Assembly (NCBI GenBank): GCA_022813625.1
Contig: JAKLMB010000002.1
Location: 1,488,001-1,552,000 of the forward strand
Reading direction: 5' to 3'
Origin: Aaosphaeria pasadenensis
Taxonomy: Eukaryota > Ascomycota > Dothideomycetes > Pleosporales
Length of the DNA: 64,000 nt
Both the position numbers and the translations under genes were made by a program. The notes beneath the pieces were generated by a model. That model worked only from the letters and a program-made list of their open reading frames with translations, did no database searches and was not told the DNA's origin. Below, piece after piece: positions 11,544-21,530 of this stretch (position 1 is its first letter; the number at the start of each line of letters is the position of its first letter).

Positions 11544-13043
11544 ATGCAACTCAACGATTTCCCCTACGAAGTCCTTGCAAAGATCCTCGAAGAGACTGCC
11601 AAAGCCAATATACGAGATGGCCCAACCTACACCTTCGGTCTGAGCCAGGCTCCCCTTCCTCTCCAGCGTGCAACCTTGACCCGATATGTTCGAGGACCTG
11701 TCCCCCCGGAGATGCTCAAGTGGGATGCCACCTCCGCCCTCCGTCTCGTATGTTGGAAATGGCACGAATGGTCTCTGGGGTACGCTCTCAAGGACGTCTA
11801 CATCCGCCGCTGGAAGGGTGGAGAGGTAAGGAGTCATTCGCCACCCGAGAAAACTTGAAGAATGCTAACCAGGAACTAGCGTTGGGCGGAACTCTCCAAC
11901 CGCCGCGAGAACTACCCTCTCTACGAATTGATTGACCGACCAACTGGTACTGCCGTTTACCGCGACCCATTTGCTTCTCTCAAGCACACCGTCCGGACTT
12001 TCAATGAGTATCCCGAGGTCGCTTCTAAGATCAAGCGTATGTGGTTCCATGGTTTCTACACGGCCGAAACCGATGCTCTCGTCTTCGAAGCCCTCAAGAA
12101 TTGCAAGAATCTCGTTTCCCTCTCCATCCCATGGACTGCCGTCCGCCACATGGATGCCCAGTCCTGGCGGACCCTGCTTCTCGGCAACGGAAAGCCGTTG
12201 GAGTCTCTCGAGCTTTTGTCCGTCGACCCTACTGCCCAACAAGCATCCGACGCTCAGAACCGAATCGATATGCAGCCCTTCCAGTCGGTCAACTTCGGTC
12301 AACTTCGCCGCTTGAAGATTTTTGGCGATACAAACTTTATGCCAATCACCGATAACGACCTGTTCGCCATCGCACGCACCGCCAACCGACTGGAAGAGTT
12401 CCACCTCACCTGCATCTCGACCATCTCCATCGATGGCGTCATGGCCGTCGTCAAGGCATCGCGAAACACCCTCCGCGTTCTCGAGCACAGCCCTCGTTCC
12501 CAGGACGGCTTCTGGCATCCCCACCCCGGATCCCCGAGCGAGAACGAACACCTGTGCGAGGTACTTCGCAGCTGCCCGAGACTCGAGACGCTCTCTATCT
12601 CGCTCCCATCTGTTTGCGCCGACCTATTTTCGGATGAGAACGTCAGGTTCAACGGCGACCTCCAGGTGCGAGCTCTGCATCTTTGCGGACACGAACACGG
12701 TCGATCCACGCAGGAAGCCACCGACGGTCTCCAGCAATTGCTCCGACAAGCACGCAGCTTGATCCGCCGACGTGCCGAGAGCGTCATTCCCCGCGAACTC
12801 TATGTCGAACTTTTCTTCGCCGACTGCATCTTCGAGCCCTCGTTCAATTCTGTTCATGGCGACTTTGCTCTAGCGCAGGTCGCTTCCGAGGGTGCCTGGC
12901 CGCAGACACTAAGTGCCAGCGGAAAAGGACCGTTCGGATCCACCGGTCTCTACGAGAAGGAGGAGGAGGGACCTTTCCAACGCATTGATGAGGCCGAATT
13001 CCTGACAGGCGTGCGACGAAACTGGCTTTCGATCTCAACCTGA
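11544..13043 (+). CDS. F-box domain protein
   Basis: Exons are 11544-11825 and 11880-13043 (481 aa); the 54-bp intron has donor gtaagg and acceptor ctag. The first exon starts with an F-box-like segment: LNDFPYEVLAKIL, then after an insert LRLVCWKWHEW. Such domains dock on Skp1 in SCF ubiquitin ligases. The rest has leucine-spaced, repeat-like segments (NCKNLVSLSIP, LRRLKIFGD, NRLEEFHLTCIS, CPRLETLSISLPS) typical of fungal F-box/LRR-like substrate receptors. The substrate cannot be read from the sequence. The ATG at 11544 directly precedes the F-box and follows a pyrimidine-rich leader; no in-frame upstream start is better. Confidence 0.8.
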
Positions 13044-13642
13044 ACCACGAGGCATCGGTAGTACCGCGCGACTGCCATGGCCTTCTTCTTCCATTCATCC
13101 AGCCTATTTTGTATTACGACCTTTACTCTTTCATGATGATATCATTACGAACTGCATAAGCGTTGGGGGCGGCCCTGGCATCGGATCACCCCACTGGCCT
13201 TTAGCTGCCACGATTTTTTATTCACGTGGCATTTGAACAATCACCAAAAAAAGTTATTCTGGAATTCGGAGGAAAACGTACAAAAGATACCCAACCCCCC
13301 GAAACAAAACATTGGCATTGCATCATCATCTTCAGCGATTTCTCTGACCTTCTTCTTCTTTTTCTTCTTCTCCTTTTTCGGCGGATGAATACCCGGGTTT
13401 CAATGGCATGGTTTGAGGTTTCCATAGCAAAGCCGATTATGACACTGGCATTTTTTGCAGCAGCTAGCATTCAAACAATCAATCAAATCAATACCTAATT
13501 CTCACATCACATAACATCACATCCGTATCTCCATGTTCCGCCTCAATCCTGCGTCTGTACGGCTAGTGATATGGTCAGTGTTTGTTTACTAGTGATTATT
13601 GATCAACAAACCAACAACGAACAGGCACAGCAATAACGCGTG

Positions 13643-13686
13643 TGTTGCGTTGCGTTGCGTTGCGTTGCACGTGTCGTTGCGTTGCG
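13643..13686. repeat. GTTGC pentanucleotide repeat
   Basis: Five GTTGC units run from 13643, are interrupted by a CACGTGTC segment, and then resume with two more units. The interruption contains the palindrome CACGTG, a possible bHLH or E-box site. Confidence 0.8.
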
Positions 13687-14539
13687 TGTGGAGCTGCCCT
13701 AGGCCACGAGTAAGTAATCAGATGGCCTCATCGTTCGGAGCCCCGCTTCATGTAAGTAGCTAGGTAGCTATCAGCACACGCACGCACACATGCGCTTTGG
13801 ACGACAACGTCGAAGGTAGGTATGTCACTGCGATACCGCACGTGTGGGCCAATTAGCAACAGGAAGTCCTCTCGTCTCCACGGCGCGCTGCGAAAACGAC
13901 GCTCATGATGGTAGTGAAGCAGAAGAGCGAGTCGTTAAAAGTCTCACGACCAGCAACTGACTACTGCGTTGGAAACGTAGCGCTGGACTTGATGAGCGAT
14001 TGCGTCGCAGGCGCGTTTGGTATTAATTATAGACGCACACATATGTCGACGACTACCTAGCTAGATCCATTCCCATCCCAATTGGTCCTTGCACCAAATC
14101 CAATTGAGTTTCCTACCCGCAGGAATCGACGTGCATGGGCTGAGGAAGCAGAGAGCTGCAGAAAAGGCAAGGGGGGAGGGGGGAGAAAAGAATAGGCGGA
14201 TTGCCCCGCGGGAGATATGCAAGCCGATCGATGCGACGAGCTGGGTGTTTGGCCCGAAGGGGGCAAGCGGCGAGGCAGGTACACAGATCCGTTGGCTGCG
14301 AAATGCTTTTGTAAGCAGTGAGTTGGGAGGTGTAAGCGTGTTTTGGAGGGGGGAGCTAAGCTGTGTAGGATACAAGGTGAGAAAGAGGAGGAGGAGAGTG
14401 GGAAGAGTATTTTCTCTGAGGTGGGATGTGGACGTGGTATAGGTCGTAAATAAGAGTCAAGGTCGTCTTCAGGAATGTCGTACCTGCGCCGAATATCTCG
14501 TATGGAAGACGAAGAAGAAGAATATAATCACTTATAAAT

Positions 14540-14540
14540 A

Positions 14541-14571
<31 letters not shown>
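14540..14571. repeat. (AAAG)8 microsatellite
   Basis: Eight perfect AAAG units lie in non-coding sequence. Such a perfect tract is likely to be length-polymorphic between strains. Confidence 0.9.
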
Positions 14572-14574
<3 letters not shown>

Positions 14575-14715
14575 CGGAGTACGAGGTAGCTGTTACACGT
14601 TGTAGTAGTCTTGGCCGTCGTCAGAGCAGCAGGGTAGACTACTAGGGACGGATTGAAGGCGCGAGGGAGCGAGACTGACCAATCCTCGGAATGGGATGTT
14701 GGAAGATCCGGGAGG

Positions 14716-14742
14716 GAAAGGGGAGAGGGGAGAGGGGAGAGG
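14716..14742. repeat. GGGGAGA purine repeat
   Basis: A short array of GGGGAGA units sits within a longer purine-only run on the plus strand. Confidence 0.7.
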
Positions 14743-14796
14743 AAGATGCTGCTTATTCAACCTCACCAACGTGGGGACACGATATTGATGGTGAGG

Positions 14797-14824
14797 GTTG
14801 GTGAAGATTGGTGAAGATTGGTGA
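14797..14824. repeat. TTGGTGAAGA tandem repeat
   Basis: Two to three tandem copies of a 10-bp unit TTGGTGAAGA are followed by a diverged copy. Confidence 0.7.
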
Positions 14825-15329
14825 TGATGGGATGGGACGATACCGTTTGGATTTGTGAGTTCTTACCAATGGTGACAAAAGGTGGAGCTAAACCGGATTG
14901 GGGACTAGGTATGTAAGCCAGCCTTGCACTCTGTAGTGTTACTCCACCTACTCTTACTCTACCCAGCCATGCCAGCTATGCTATGCCAGCCATACCATAG
15001 CAGCCATACACTGTAGCCATACAGTAAACCATAGTACGAGTAGCTCTGCATTCTGCTCGACAATGGACGCATGCAGGACTACCGGTATGGCCCCCTTCCA
15101 CACCATTCGGCCCACCTGGGTAGCTATTTCGATCCACTCAACAAGATTACCGCTGTTTACTGCTCATGGTCATGGTTTACCGCTTGTCCTTCCTCCTTCC
15201 ACCCTGTCATGATGTGGTTTAAAAGGCTCATCCTCGCCGTCTCATTGCCCTGACCATTCCACATCCTCAATCCACCAATTCACTCTCCTCCCACCACCAA
15301 TCCCCCCAAAAAAACAACAATCCGTAGCC

Positions 15330-16297
15330 ATGGCTCCCAGAATCGCTATCGTCTACTACTCGATGTACGGCCACATCAAGCAATTGGTACGTCCTGGTCC
15401 CTTCAACATCCGTCTTTGAAGCTCCCCTCCTCCCATCCATTACACCCATACATGCATACCGTCCCATCCCCAGGGGTCCGCTGGTTCTAGCTACCCCGCC
15501 CAACGCCAATGTTACCTACATTCCCCTCCTACGCTTCAAGTGTTAAGACGTTTCATGCTGACTTTGCTATCATAGGCCTTGGCTGAGAAGAAGGGTATTG
15601 AGGCTGCCGGTGGTAGCGTCGACCTCTACCAGTAAGTATATTGATACCAATCCGACCAATTGCTCTTCCTCGTCCATTGCGATTGGTCCCAATCCACATC
15701 TTCCGTACCCTCTTGTCTAACAACATCACTCAGGATCCCCGAGACCCTCTCCGAGGATGTCCTCGCCAAGATGCACGCACCCGCAAAGGACGCTGATGTC
15801 AAGGTCCTCGACAACCCCTCCATCCTCGAGGAGTACGATGCTTTCCTCTTCGGTATCCCCACCCGCTACGGTAACTTCCCCGCCCAGTGGAAGACCTTCT
15901 GGGACAAGACCGGCAAGCAGTGGGCCAACGGCTCCTACTGGGGCAAGTACGCTGGTGTCTTCATCTCCACCGGCACCATGGGTGGTGGCCAGGAGTCCAC
16001 TGCCATCGCCGCCATGTCCACCCTCGCCCACCACGGCATCATCTACGTTCCTCTCGGATACAAGAACACCTTCGGTACGTTCCAGCTTTACACAATCTCT
16101 TGGAGAGGATCAATTACTAACTGTCAATCACAGCCCAGCTCGCCAACTTGACCGAGATCCACGGTGGATCCCCATGGGGTGCCGGTACCTTCGCCGCCGG
16201 CGACGGTTCCCGCCAGCCCACCGCTCTCGAGCTCGAGATCGCCGAGCTCCAGGGCAAGGGCTTCTACTCCCAAGTCTCCAAGGTCTCCTTCGCGTGA
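15330..16297 (+). CDS. PST2: Flavodoxin-like NAD(P)H:quinone oxidoreductase (WrbA/Pst2/Ycp4 family)
   Basis: Exons are 15330-15386, 15576-15631, 15734-16074 and 16134-16297, giving 205 aa to the first stop. The FMN phosphate loop is at the N-terminus (VYYSMYGHIKQL). Conserved family segments follow: FLFGIPTRYGNFPAQWK, KYAGVFISTGTMGGGQES, and HHGIIYVPLGYK with GGSPWGAGTFA. The enzyme reduces quinones by two electrons and is usually cytosolic or associated with the plasma membrane or eisosomes. The first intron is 189 bp, longer than its neighbours. The stop is TGA followed directly by CTA, and the frame stays open beyond it to a CaaX box (see the extension entry). The usual family length matches the 205-aa form. 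Confidence 0.93.
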
Positions 16298-16474
16298 CTA
16301 CATGATGGTGCGCAGGACAAGCAGGCCACAGAGGGAGCCACTACACAAGACACCTCCGCAGCAGCAGCACCCGCCGCCGCGAAGAAAACAGAGGCATCCG
16401 GTCCCCAGGAGAAGACGTCCGAGAAGGACGACGAGGGTCCCTGTGGATTGCCCAAAAAGTGCGAGGTCATGTGA
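16298..16474 (+). other. In-frame 3' extension of the quinone reductase ending in a CaaX box
   Basis: After the TGA at 16295-16297 the same frame continues for 58 sense codons to a second TGA at 16472. The encoded tail is rich in Ala, Lys, Glu and Thr, like a flexible linker. It ends in CGLPKKCEVM: a CaaX motif with Met at X (favouring farnesylation), preceded by two lysines and a further Cys that could be palmitoylated. It could be reached by stop readthrough (UGA CUA context; 264 aa). It could also be reached by removing an in-frame 42-nt (16274-16315; 250 aa) or 33-nt (16283-16315; 253 aa) intron. Both introns would be shorter than any other in the window, with a poor donor (gtctcc) and no clear branch site. 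Confidence 0.75.
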
Positions 16475-17241
16475 GGCGTCTCTCTGTTCAATGTGTAGTC
16501 TCTCTTTTCCCACTTGTTATAAAACCCGAGCGTGAGATTCCCTTTTTATACCTTTACATATAATGAGATAAAGCCAGCCAATGAAACTAAAGATTTCTAT
16601 TATTCCAACCATTATGACCATCGATCTTTGCAATCATTCCAAACTTGAAACACATAACAATGGGAAGCAGAATTAGGACAGGGAAACCTAACATTTCAGG
16701 CAATTGAGCATCGATATGCATTGGTTATGATTACCTCGTGCTCGAACAACCTACCTCCAGCGAAAAAAGAAGTTGAGAAAACTAGATTGTCAGAGCCCTT
16801 ATCTCCCCACGCCATACCTTCCTGAATCCGTCCCACTCGAAACCTCTTCCATTTCTCTTCCTAGAACTAATCGTACAAGTACCTACCTACTTACGACTAG
16901 CAGTGGTAGCTGTAGTAGCTAACTACTAGGCGCGCGTGCGGACCCCCACTGTTTTAAATAGTTATTCTTGGAAGTCGTTAGAGCGGTACCTGGCGGTGTG
17001 CGGCAAACATCAAGAGGACTACTGTTCCTTTAACACGAGTACTAGCGATTGGTAGCGGTGAATTGATGATGAATGCTTTGTTGGTGCGATGCGAGTGTCT
17101 TTCTACGGACAAGAGCACGTTTTCTTCATTGGTCTCTTGGTAGAGACTTAATTGAATGGTTTGTCAATTCGATTGATTGCATTAGATTATACCCCCGGGG
17201 ACTCGGGGCTATTTCCACTATCGAAAGAGTCCAACGACATC
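16475..17241. other. Intergenic, convergent 3' ends
   Basis: This lies between the quinone reductase and the ANCHR-like gene, which point towards each other. It should contain both 3' untranslated regions. No other gene is seen. Confidence 0.6.
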
Positions 17242-18597
17242 TCAACCAGCCGCAGCAACCTTCTGCTTCCTCTCCCCGCCGTCGCCCCCCTCCCCATCCT
17301 TACTATAAACAACAGCCCTATGCCTCCTCTCCTCATACCCGGCGCCTTCGCCCCTATGTCCTTCCATCCAGCAGTTCCGACAGTACAAGTCGCCGTCGCA
17401 GCCGAGGCACTTGAGCGTCGCGTCGTCGTTGCAGATGACGCACCAGGACTCGATCTCCTCGTCTGTGAACTTCGCGGTGACTTTCGGGGGCTTCTTGGCG
17501 GGGGAGAAGGAGGGCGCGGACGGGAGGGTGAGGTCGTTGGAGTGGGGGGATGGGGAGAGCGAGGCGAAGCGGGCGGTTAGGGCGTCTTCGAGGGATTGGG
17601 TCTGCGGGAGGGAGTCTTGGGGGAGGGTTGTTGTTGGGGCGGAGGGGAGGGTGAGGGGGGTGTCTCCTGAGGAGGACGGGGAGGAGTCGTTTTCTTGTTG
17701 TAGGGGTTGTGATGTTTGCGGTTTGGTAGATGCGGTGGGGTTGGAGGGTTCCTCGTCGTCACCGTCGTCGTTGCTGGGAGGCGATGATGGAGATGGGTCG
17801 TCGAGGTTGCCGTATTTCTTCGCGATGGCGAGTTCTGCCATCACGCGCGCTATCACGTCGTCTGCTTCTTCGTCTTCGGACTTCTTCTTGCCGTCTTCCT
17901 GCTCATCTCCATCGCCATTCTCATCGTCATCCCCATGATCTTCACTACGCTCCCCAGCACCCTTGACGCCCTTCCCCCCAACATCAAACTCCACGTTCTC
18001 CCAATCCGTCAATCCTTCCCCCTTCCCTTTCCCCTCGCGCGTCTCTTTCGTGCCCTCCTCCCTCATCCTCCGAACATCAGGTAATATCGACCTGATATCC
18101 CTAACCAAACTCTTCACATCCCTCTCCTCCCCATCATCGACATCCCAACTCGGCCTGTCAGTCCCAGTCCCACCCTGTGTAGATGCGTCGTTACCACCAC
18201 CGCTCCCAATCTCAAGCTCCGCAAGAAGCTCCTCGAGACTCTTCTCGTCTTCCTCGTTGAACTCGACGTCCCCGCCACTGCTGCTGCCAATGCCCTCCGC
18301 GACGCCTTCGAGATAGCTCGATGCGCCGGGCGCTATGGTCGGCGGTCCTCGTCCTGGCGTTTCTGCGTTTTGTCTGTTTGGCGGTGGTGTGGCGCTGGGA
18401 CTCGCGGATCCGAGGCGCGCGAAGCGGGCTGCGAGGTCGTTGGTTTGTGATGATGGTGGTTGTGGTGGTGATGAAGGTGTGGTGCCGGAGAGTGCGGGGG
18501 TTGTGTCGAGGGATACGCTTGATTTCTTGAGCGCGTTTAGGCGCGCGAGGAGGGCGTCGTCGGTGCTGGGTTGGCTTGGTGGTGGTGAGGGGGCCAT
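17242..18597 (-). CDS. ANCHR/ZFYVE19-like protein with MIM1 motifs and B-box-type zinc finger
   Basis: This is a single exon of 451 aa. Residues 13-24 (DDALLARLNALK) match the MIM1 consensus (D/E)xxLxxRLxxL(K/R) exactly. Two related motifs occur later (LAARFARL, and EDALTARFASL near residue 345). MIM1 motifs bind the MIT domain of the ESCRT ATPase Vps4. A C-terminal zinc finger begins at residue 386 (CVICNDDATLKCLGCDGDLYC, then CWMEGHR) and resembles the ANCHR B-box-type domain. Human ANCHR restrains Vps4 in the abscission (NoCut) checkpoint; a similar role here is inferred. The middle is long, acidic and low-complexity. The family assignment rests on the finger plus the MIM1 motifs. Confidence 0.8.
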   Translation of the reverse strand: MAPSPPPSQPSTDDALLARLNALKKSSVSLDTTPALSGTTPSSPPQPPSSQTNDLAARFARLGSASPSATPPPNRQNAETPGRGPPTIAPGASSYLEGVAEGIGSSSGGDVEFNEEDEKSLEELLAELEIGSGGGNDASTQGGTGTDRPSWDVDDGEERDVKSLVRDIRSILPDVRRMREEGTKETREGKGKGEGLTDWENVEFDVGGKGVKGAGERSEDHGDDDENGDGDEQEDGKKKSEDEEADDVIARVMAELAIAKKYGNLDDPSPSSPPSNDDGDDEEPSNPTASTKPQTSQPLQQENDSSPSSSGDTPLTLPSAPTTTLPQDSLPQTQSLEDALTARFASLSPSPHSNDLTLPSAPSFSPAKKPPKVTAKFTDEEIESWCVICNDDATLKCLGCDGDLYCRNCWMEGHRGEGAGYEERRHRAVVYSKDGEGGDGGERKQKVAAAG

Positions 18598-19071
18598 GGT
18601 GTGGTGGTGGTGGTGGTGGTGGTGGTTGTGAGGTTGTTTCTAATGTCTAAATGGTTGTTTTGGAGAGATGAGGTGGGTGTGGATGGGTCTGGGGTTCTTG
18701 CGAAAGGAGAGATTGGGTTATTGGCGAGGCATTCGTTTCGTGTTCAATGTGTTTGGAACATCCCTCGAAGCAGAGATAGGTGTAGTTGTGATTGAGCTTT
18801 GTAGTGTCGTGAGTGATGGATGTTCGGAATGGGAAGCTTGCGGACTTCCGAGAGCTCGGGGAAGCTTGGTGGTGGGGGCGGGGGTGGCCATGTGGTGGCC
18901 ATCACACGCACACGACGACGAACCTGATCGACACACGATGCGGGTAGAATTGACTTGCAAAATCTCTATTTTTGTCTCAGAACACACAATTGATGGTTCC
19001 AATGCTGTACTCCTTGCTGATCTTACATTGCGTAGCGAATAATACACGTTTTTAAGAATCCATACGGATGT
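18598..19071. other. Intergenic, upstream of the ANCHR-like gene
   Basis: It holds the promoter and leader of the ANCHR-like gene and the 3' end of TED1, both on the minus strand. A (TGG)n tract immediately precedes the ANCHR-like start codon. No other gene is seen. Confidence 0.6.
18601..18627. repeat. (TGG)n trinucleotide repeat next to a start codon
   Basis: About eight TGG units ((CCA)n on the minus, coding-sense strand) lie within 5-30 nt upstream of the ANCHR-like ATG at 18597, so they are probably in its 5' leader. Confidence 0.8.
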
Positions 19072-21262
19072 TTACCATTTCCATATAAGCCAGAAATACC
19101 AAATGAACACCACACCACCAACCTTGAAAATGCTATGCAAAAACTCATGCGCAAACAGAGCGGCACCCTTCTTTGGAGGACCCCTTCTCTTTGCACCAGA
19201 CGTCCCCCATGGTTTGTCAGGTTTTCGATTCGATTCTTCGTCGTCGGAAGATCCGAAATAGCCCGCATGTTGGACTAAGGGGTATGTATACTTCCCTGGT
19301 GTTGTTGGAAGGCCGTAGCCATGAGTAGGACTCCCGTCACGCGCTCGAGTGGTTGCGTTGCGGACTTGGAGATTGCCGCGGTCGGAAGTGGACGAGGAGT
19401 TGGAGCTGTTGGGCTCGTGCGTGGGTTCTGTTGGGTAGGGAGAACTCGAGGCTTTCTCGTTCTCCGCTGAAGAGGACTTCTCAGTAACAGGAAGTAGAGG
19501 ATCTCTTGCGGGCTGGATTTTCGCAGTGATTATTCCCGCAGTGACCAAAGCAGCTCGAATACTCAATGTGAGCACCGTGAGGCCGAACAGTGTGGCATAA
19601 CGGATGAAAGTACCCAGCTGATCGGGAAGCAGACAGAGGTGCGTCTGCAGCGTCCGCTCGTTTGTCTCCAGCGGATTTCCAAGCTCGTCAACAGGGTTCC
19701 ACAGGCTTGCCAATACAACGCCTGGGTGCCGTACACCCATTGCCCATGATATCGACTTTACAGTTATCTCTCTGATCCCTCCACCGCCTGAGGCGTAACC
19801 TCGGTGTACCACCTCGCAGTAGTCATGGTCGTCCCCGGAGAATGCGTATTGAATGCTACCAACTTGGTCGGCCACGTCTTTTGTGATATCGCGGTGCAAC
19901 ACATTCTGATACTGATAACCTCCACTCACAGAGATCGCGTTGCGGTCGTCATTCTCCAACGGCTCGGTCTGGCCCTTTGGCGGCGGAGTCGGCGGCCAAT
20001 GTTCCCTTTGAGGTCCGCAGGGAGTACCCGGGGCCCTGTACAGAGGGACATGGCTTAACAGAACAGTAGGGAACTCAGCAACCATGTCGTTGAACTTGGG
20101 TAATTGGGCGCTGGCTAGACCACTCGCTTCGATGATCCCATGTTGAAAGGGTAAATTCCTTGTCAAGCCTTGCTGTGTTCGAAGCTCTTCCTGGACCAGC
20201 CGTTGCTTTTGCTTCTTCACGCCCTCCAGAAATTTGGCAGAAGGTTCCCATAAGTCCTTCATAGCATCTGCATTTTCCTGTCCCATCGCACTCAACGACA
20301 CACTGTCCAATGACACGAACGTGTGATTCGCAATGACATCGATCCGATTCCCGTCTCCGAAATACGCATTGAAACGTTTCCGTACGCTCGTCTGGATCCC
20401 CTTCCCAAACCCCAAGTCATGATTACCCGGCAAACTGCTGATGATCTTTCTTCCCGGCTGTCCAGGCCTCGGCAGCAAACCCCCATCGCGCCAGTGGCCG
20501 AAGAATATCTTCCCAAAACGATCGTATTCTCGTAACCAGAAGCCAGTACCGTACTTTCTGTACTGCTTCTCCGGGCTCTGGCTTGTACGTGTGGACCATT
20601 CTCTTCCTCCGTCGAATAGATCACCCAACATGAACACAGTGTCAGGGTACAGTACGGTTTGCAATTGCGAATACGTTCGGCGCATGTACTGATCGGTGAA
20701 CTTCACGGTGAGCGTATTAAGGGGCCATGGTCGGCCAGGGTAGGTATGTGGATCGACGAGTTGGGGGTCGGCGACGAACATGAGTCTATGAGGGTTCGCA
20801 TTGCTTCCCTGCGTAACAGTCAGTGGCGGTGCCTTGGAAGGGTGTACAATTGGCTTTCCATACCCAGTTCTCCCAGTTCTCCCATCGACATGAATCAACA
20901 TGTCCGGTGTATGCGGAGCGCTCTCCCCAGTATAATGTGACAAACCATATGACAATCAAGATTCTCCCCAAGCTCAGCATAGATCTCAAGTGCCACGGTC
21001 TTCTACTAAAATCTCTCCATCTTGTGTCCACCATAGGTTTGATCTTGTACATGAGGAATGCGCGGGCGACTCGATATGCCTGGTGGGTGAGGCTCTCCGA
21101 CCCAGAGTATGCTCCGACGGGCATCCCATAATCGTCGTAGGCGGTCATCGTCCGAGTAGTTGTCGTGACAGAAGCTTGCACAGCATTTTTCGAAGCCAGT
21201 TGTCGTGTACTTCGCTGGCCAGACCGAATAGACGTTGCGTAATGTTCATAGGGGGCATCCAC
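19072..21262 (-). CDS. TED1: Ted1/Cdc1/PGAP5-type GPI-glycan metallophosphoesterase
   Basis: Exons are 20864-21262 and 19072-20808 (711 aa), with a 55-bp intron (gtatgg, branch CTGAC, acceptor gcag). All five metallophosphoesterase blocks are present: FVADPQLVD, MLGDLFDGGREW, SLPGNHDLGFG, LLSHVPLYR and FSGDDHDYC. A signal-anchor segment (RILIVIWFVTLYWG) precedes the catalytic domain. Two further hydrophobic segments lie in the C-terminal third (FGLTVLTLSIRAALVTAGII, and VGGVVFIWYFWLIW at the end). The family removes an ethanolamine phosphate side branch from GPI anchors in the ER, which helps p24-dependent export of GPI proteins. The region between TM2 and TM3 is Ser/Glu-rich and variable. 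Confidence 0.93.
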
Positions 21263-21530
21263 ATTACATGCGATACGACCGGGGTTTGGAGGGTAGGCTA
21301 GACCGGGGTTAGGTCATTAGGCGAAGATGCCTCGTCAGTCGGAAAGGGCAATTGTGTGCAATGCAAACATGCTCAAGAATGTCTCTAGGACACATTCGCC
21401 CTTTTCAATATACAAGTACTATTGGTACGCAATGCCACACTTAAAACAAGAAGGATGTTTCATTCTTTTGAAATTCATTCGATAGAACAGGCTACAAGTA
21501 CATGTACATAAATCAAATCGTCTATCAACT

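Larger units (their letters stand above)
13044..15329. other. 2.3-kb gene-poor region with simple repeats
   Basis: No supported gene is visible. It holds a pyrimidine tract (TTCTTCTTCTTTTTCTTCTT type, about 13349-13379), several short tandem repeats listed separately, and palindrome-like variants of CCAGCCATGCCAGCTATG near 14.96-15.01 kb. The last 250 bp should contain the promoter and leader of the quinone reductase gene. Confidence 0.5.

Noticed and set aside
11865..12551. 228-codon frame antisense to the F-box gene
   Set aside because: It is the mirror of the F-box coding frame, which explains the openness; no family motif.
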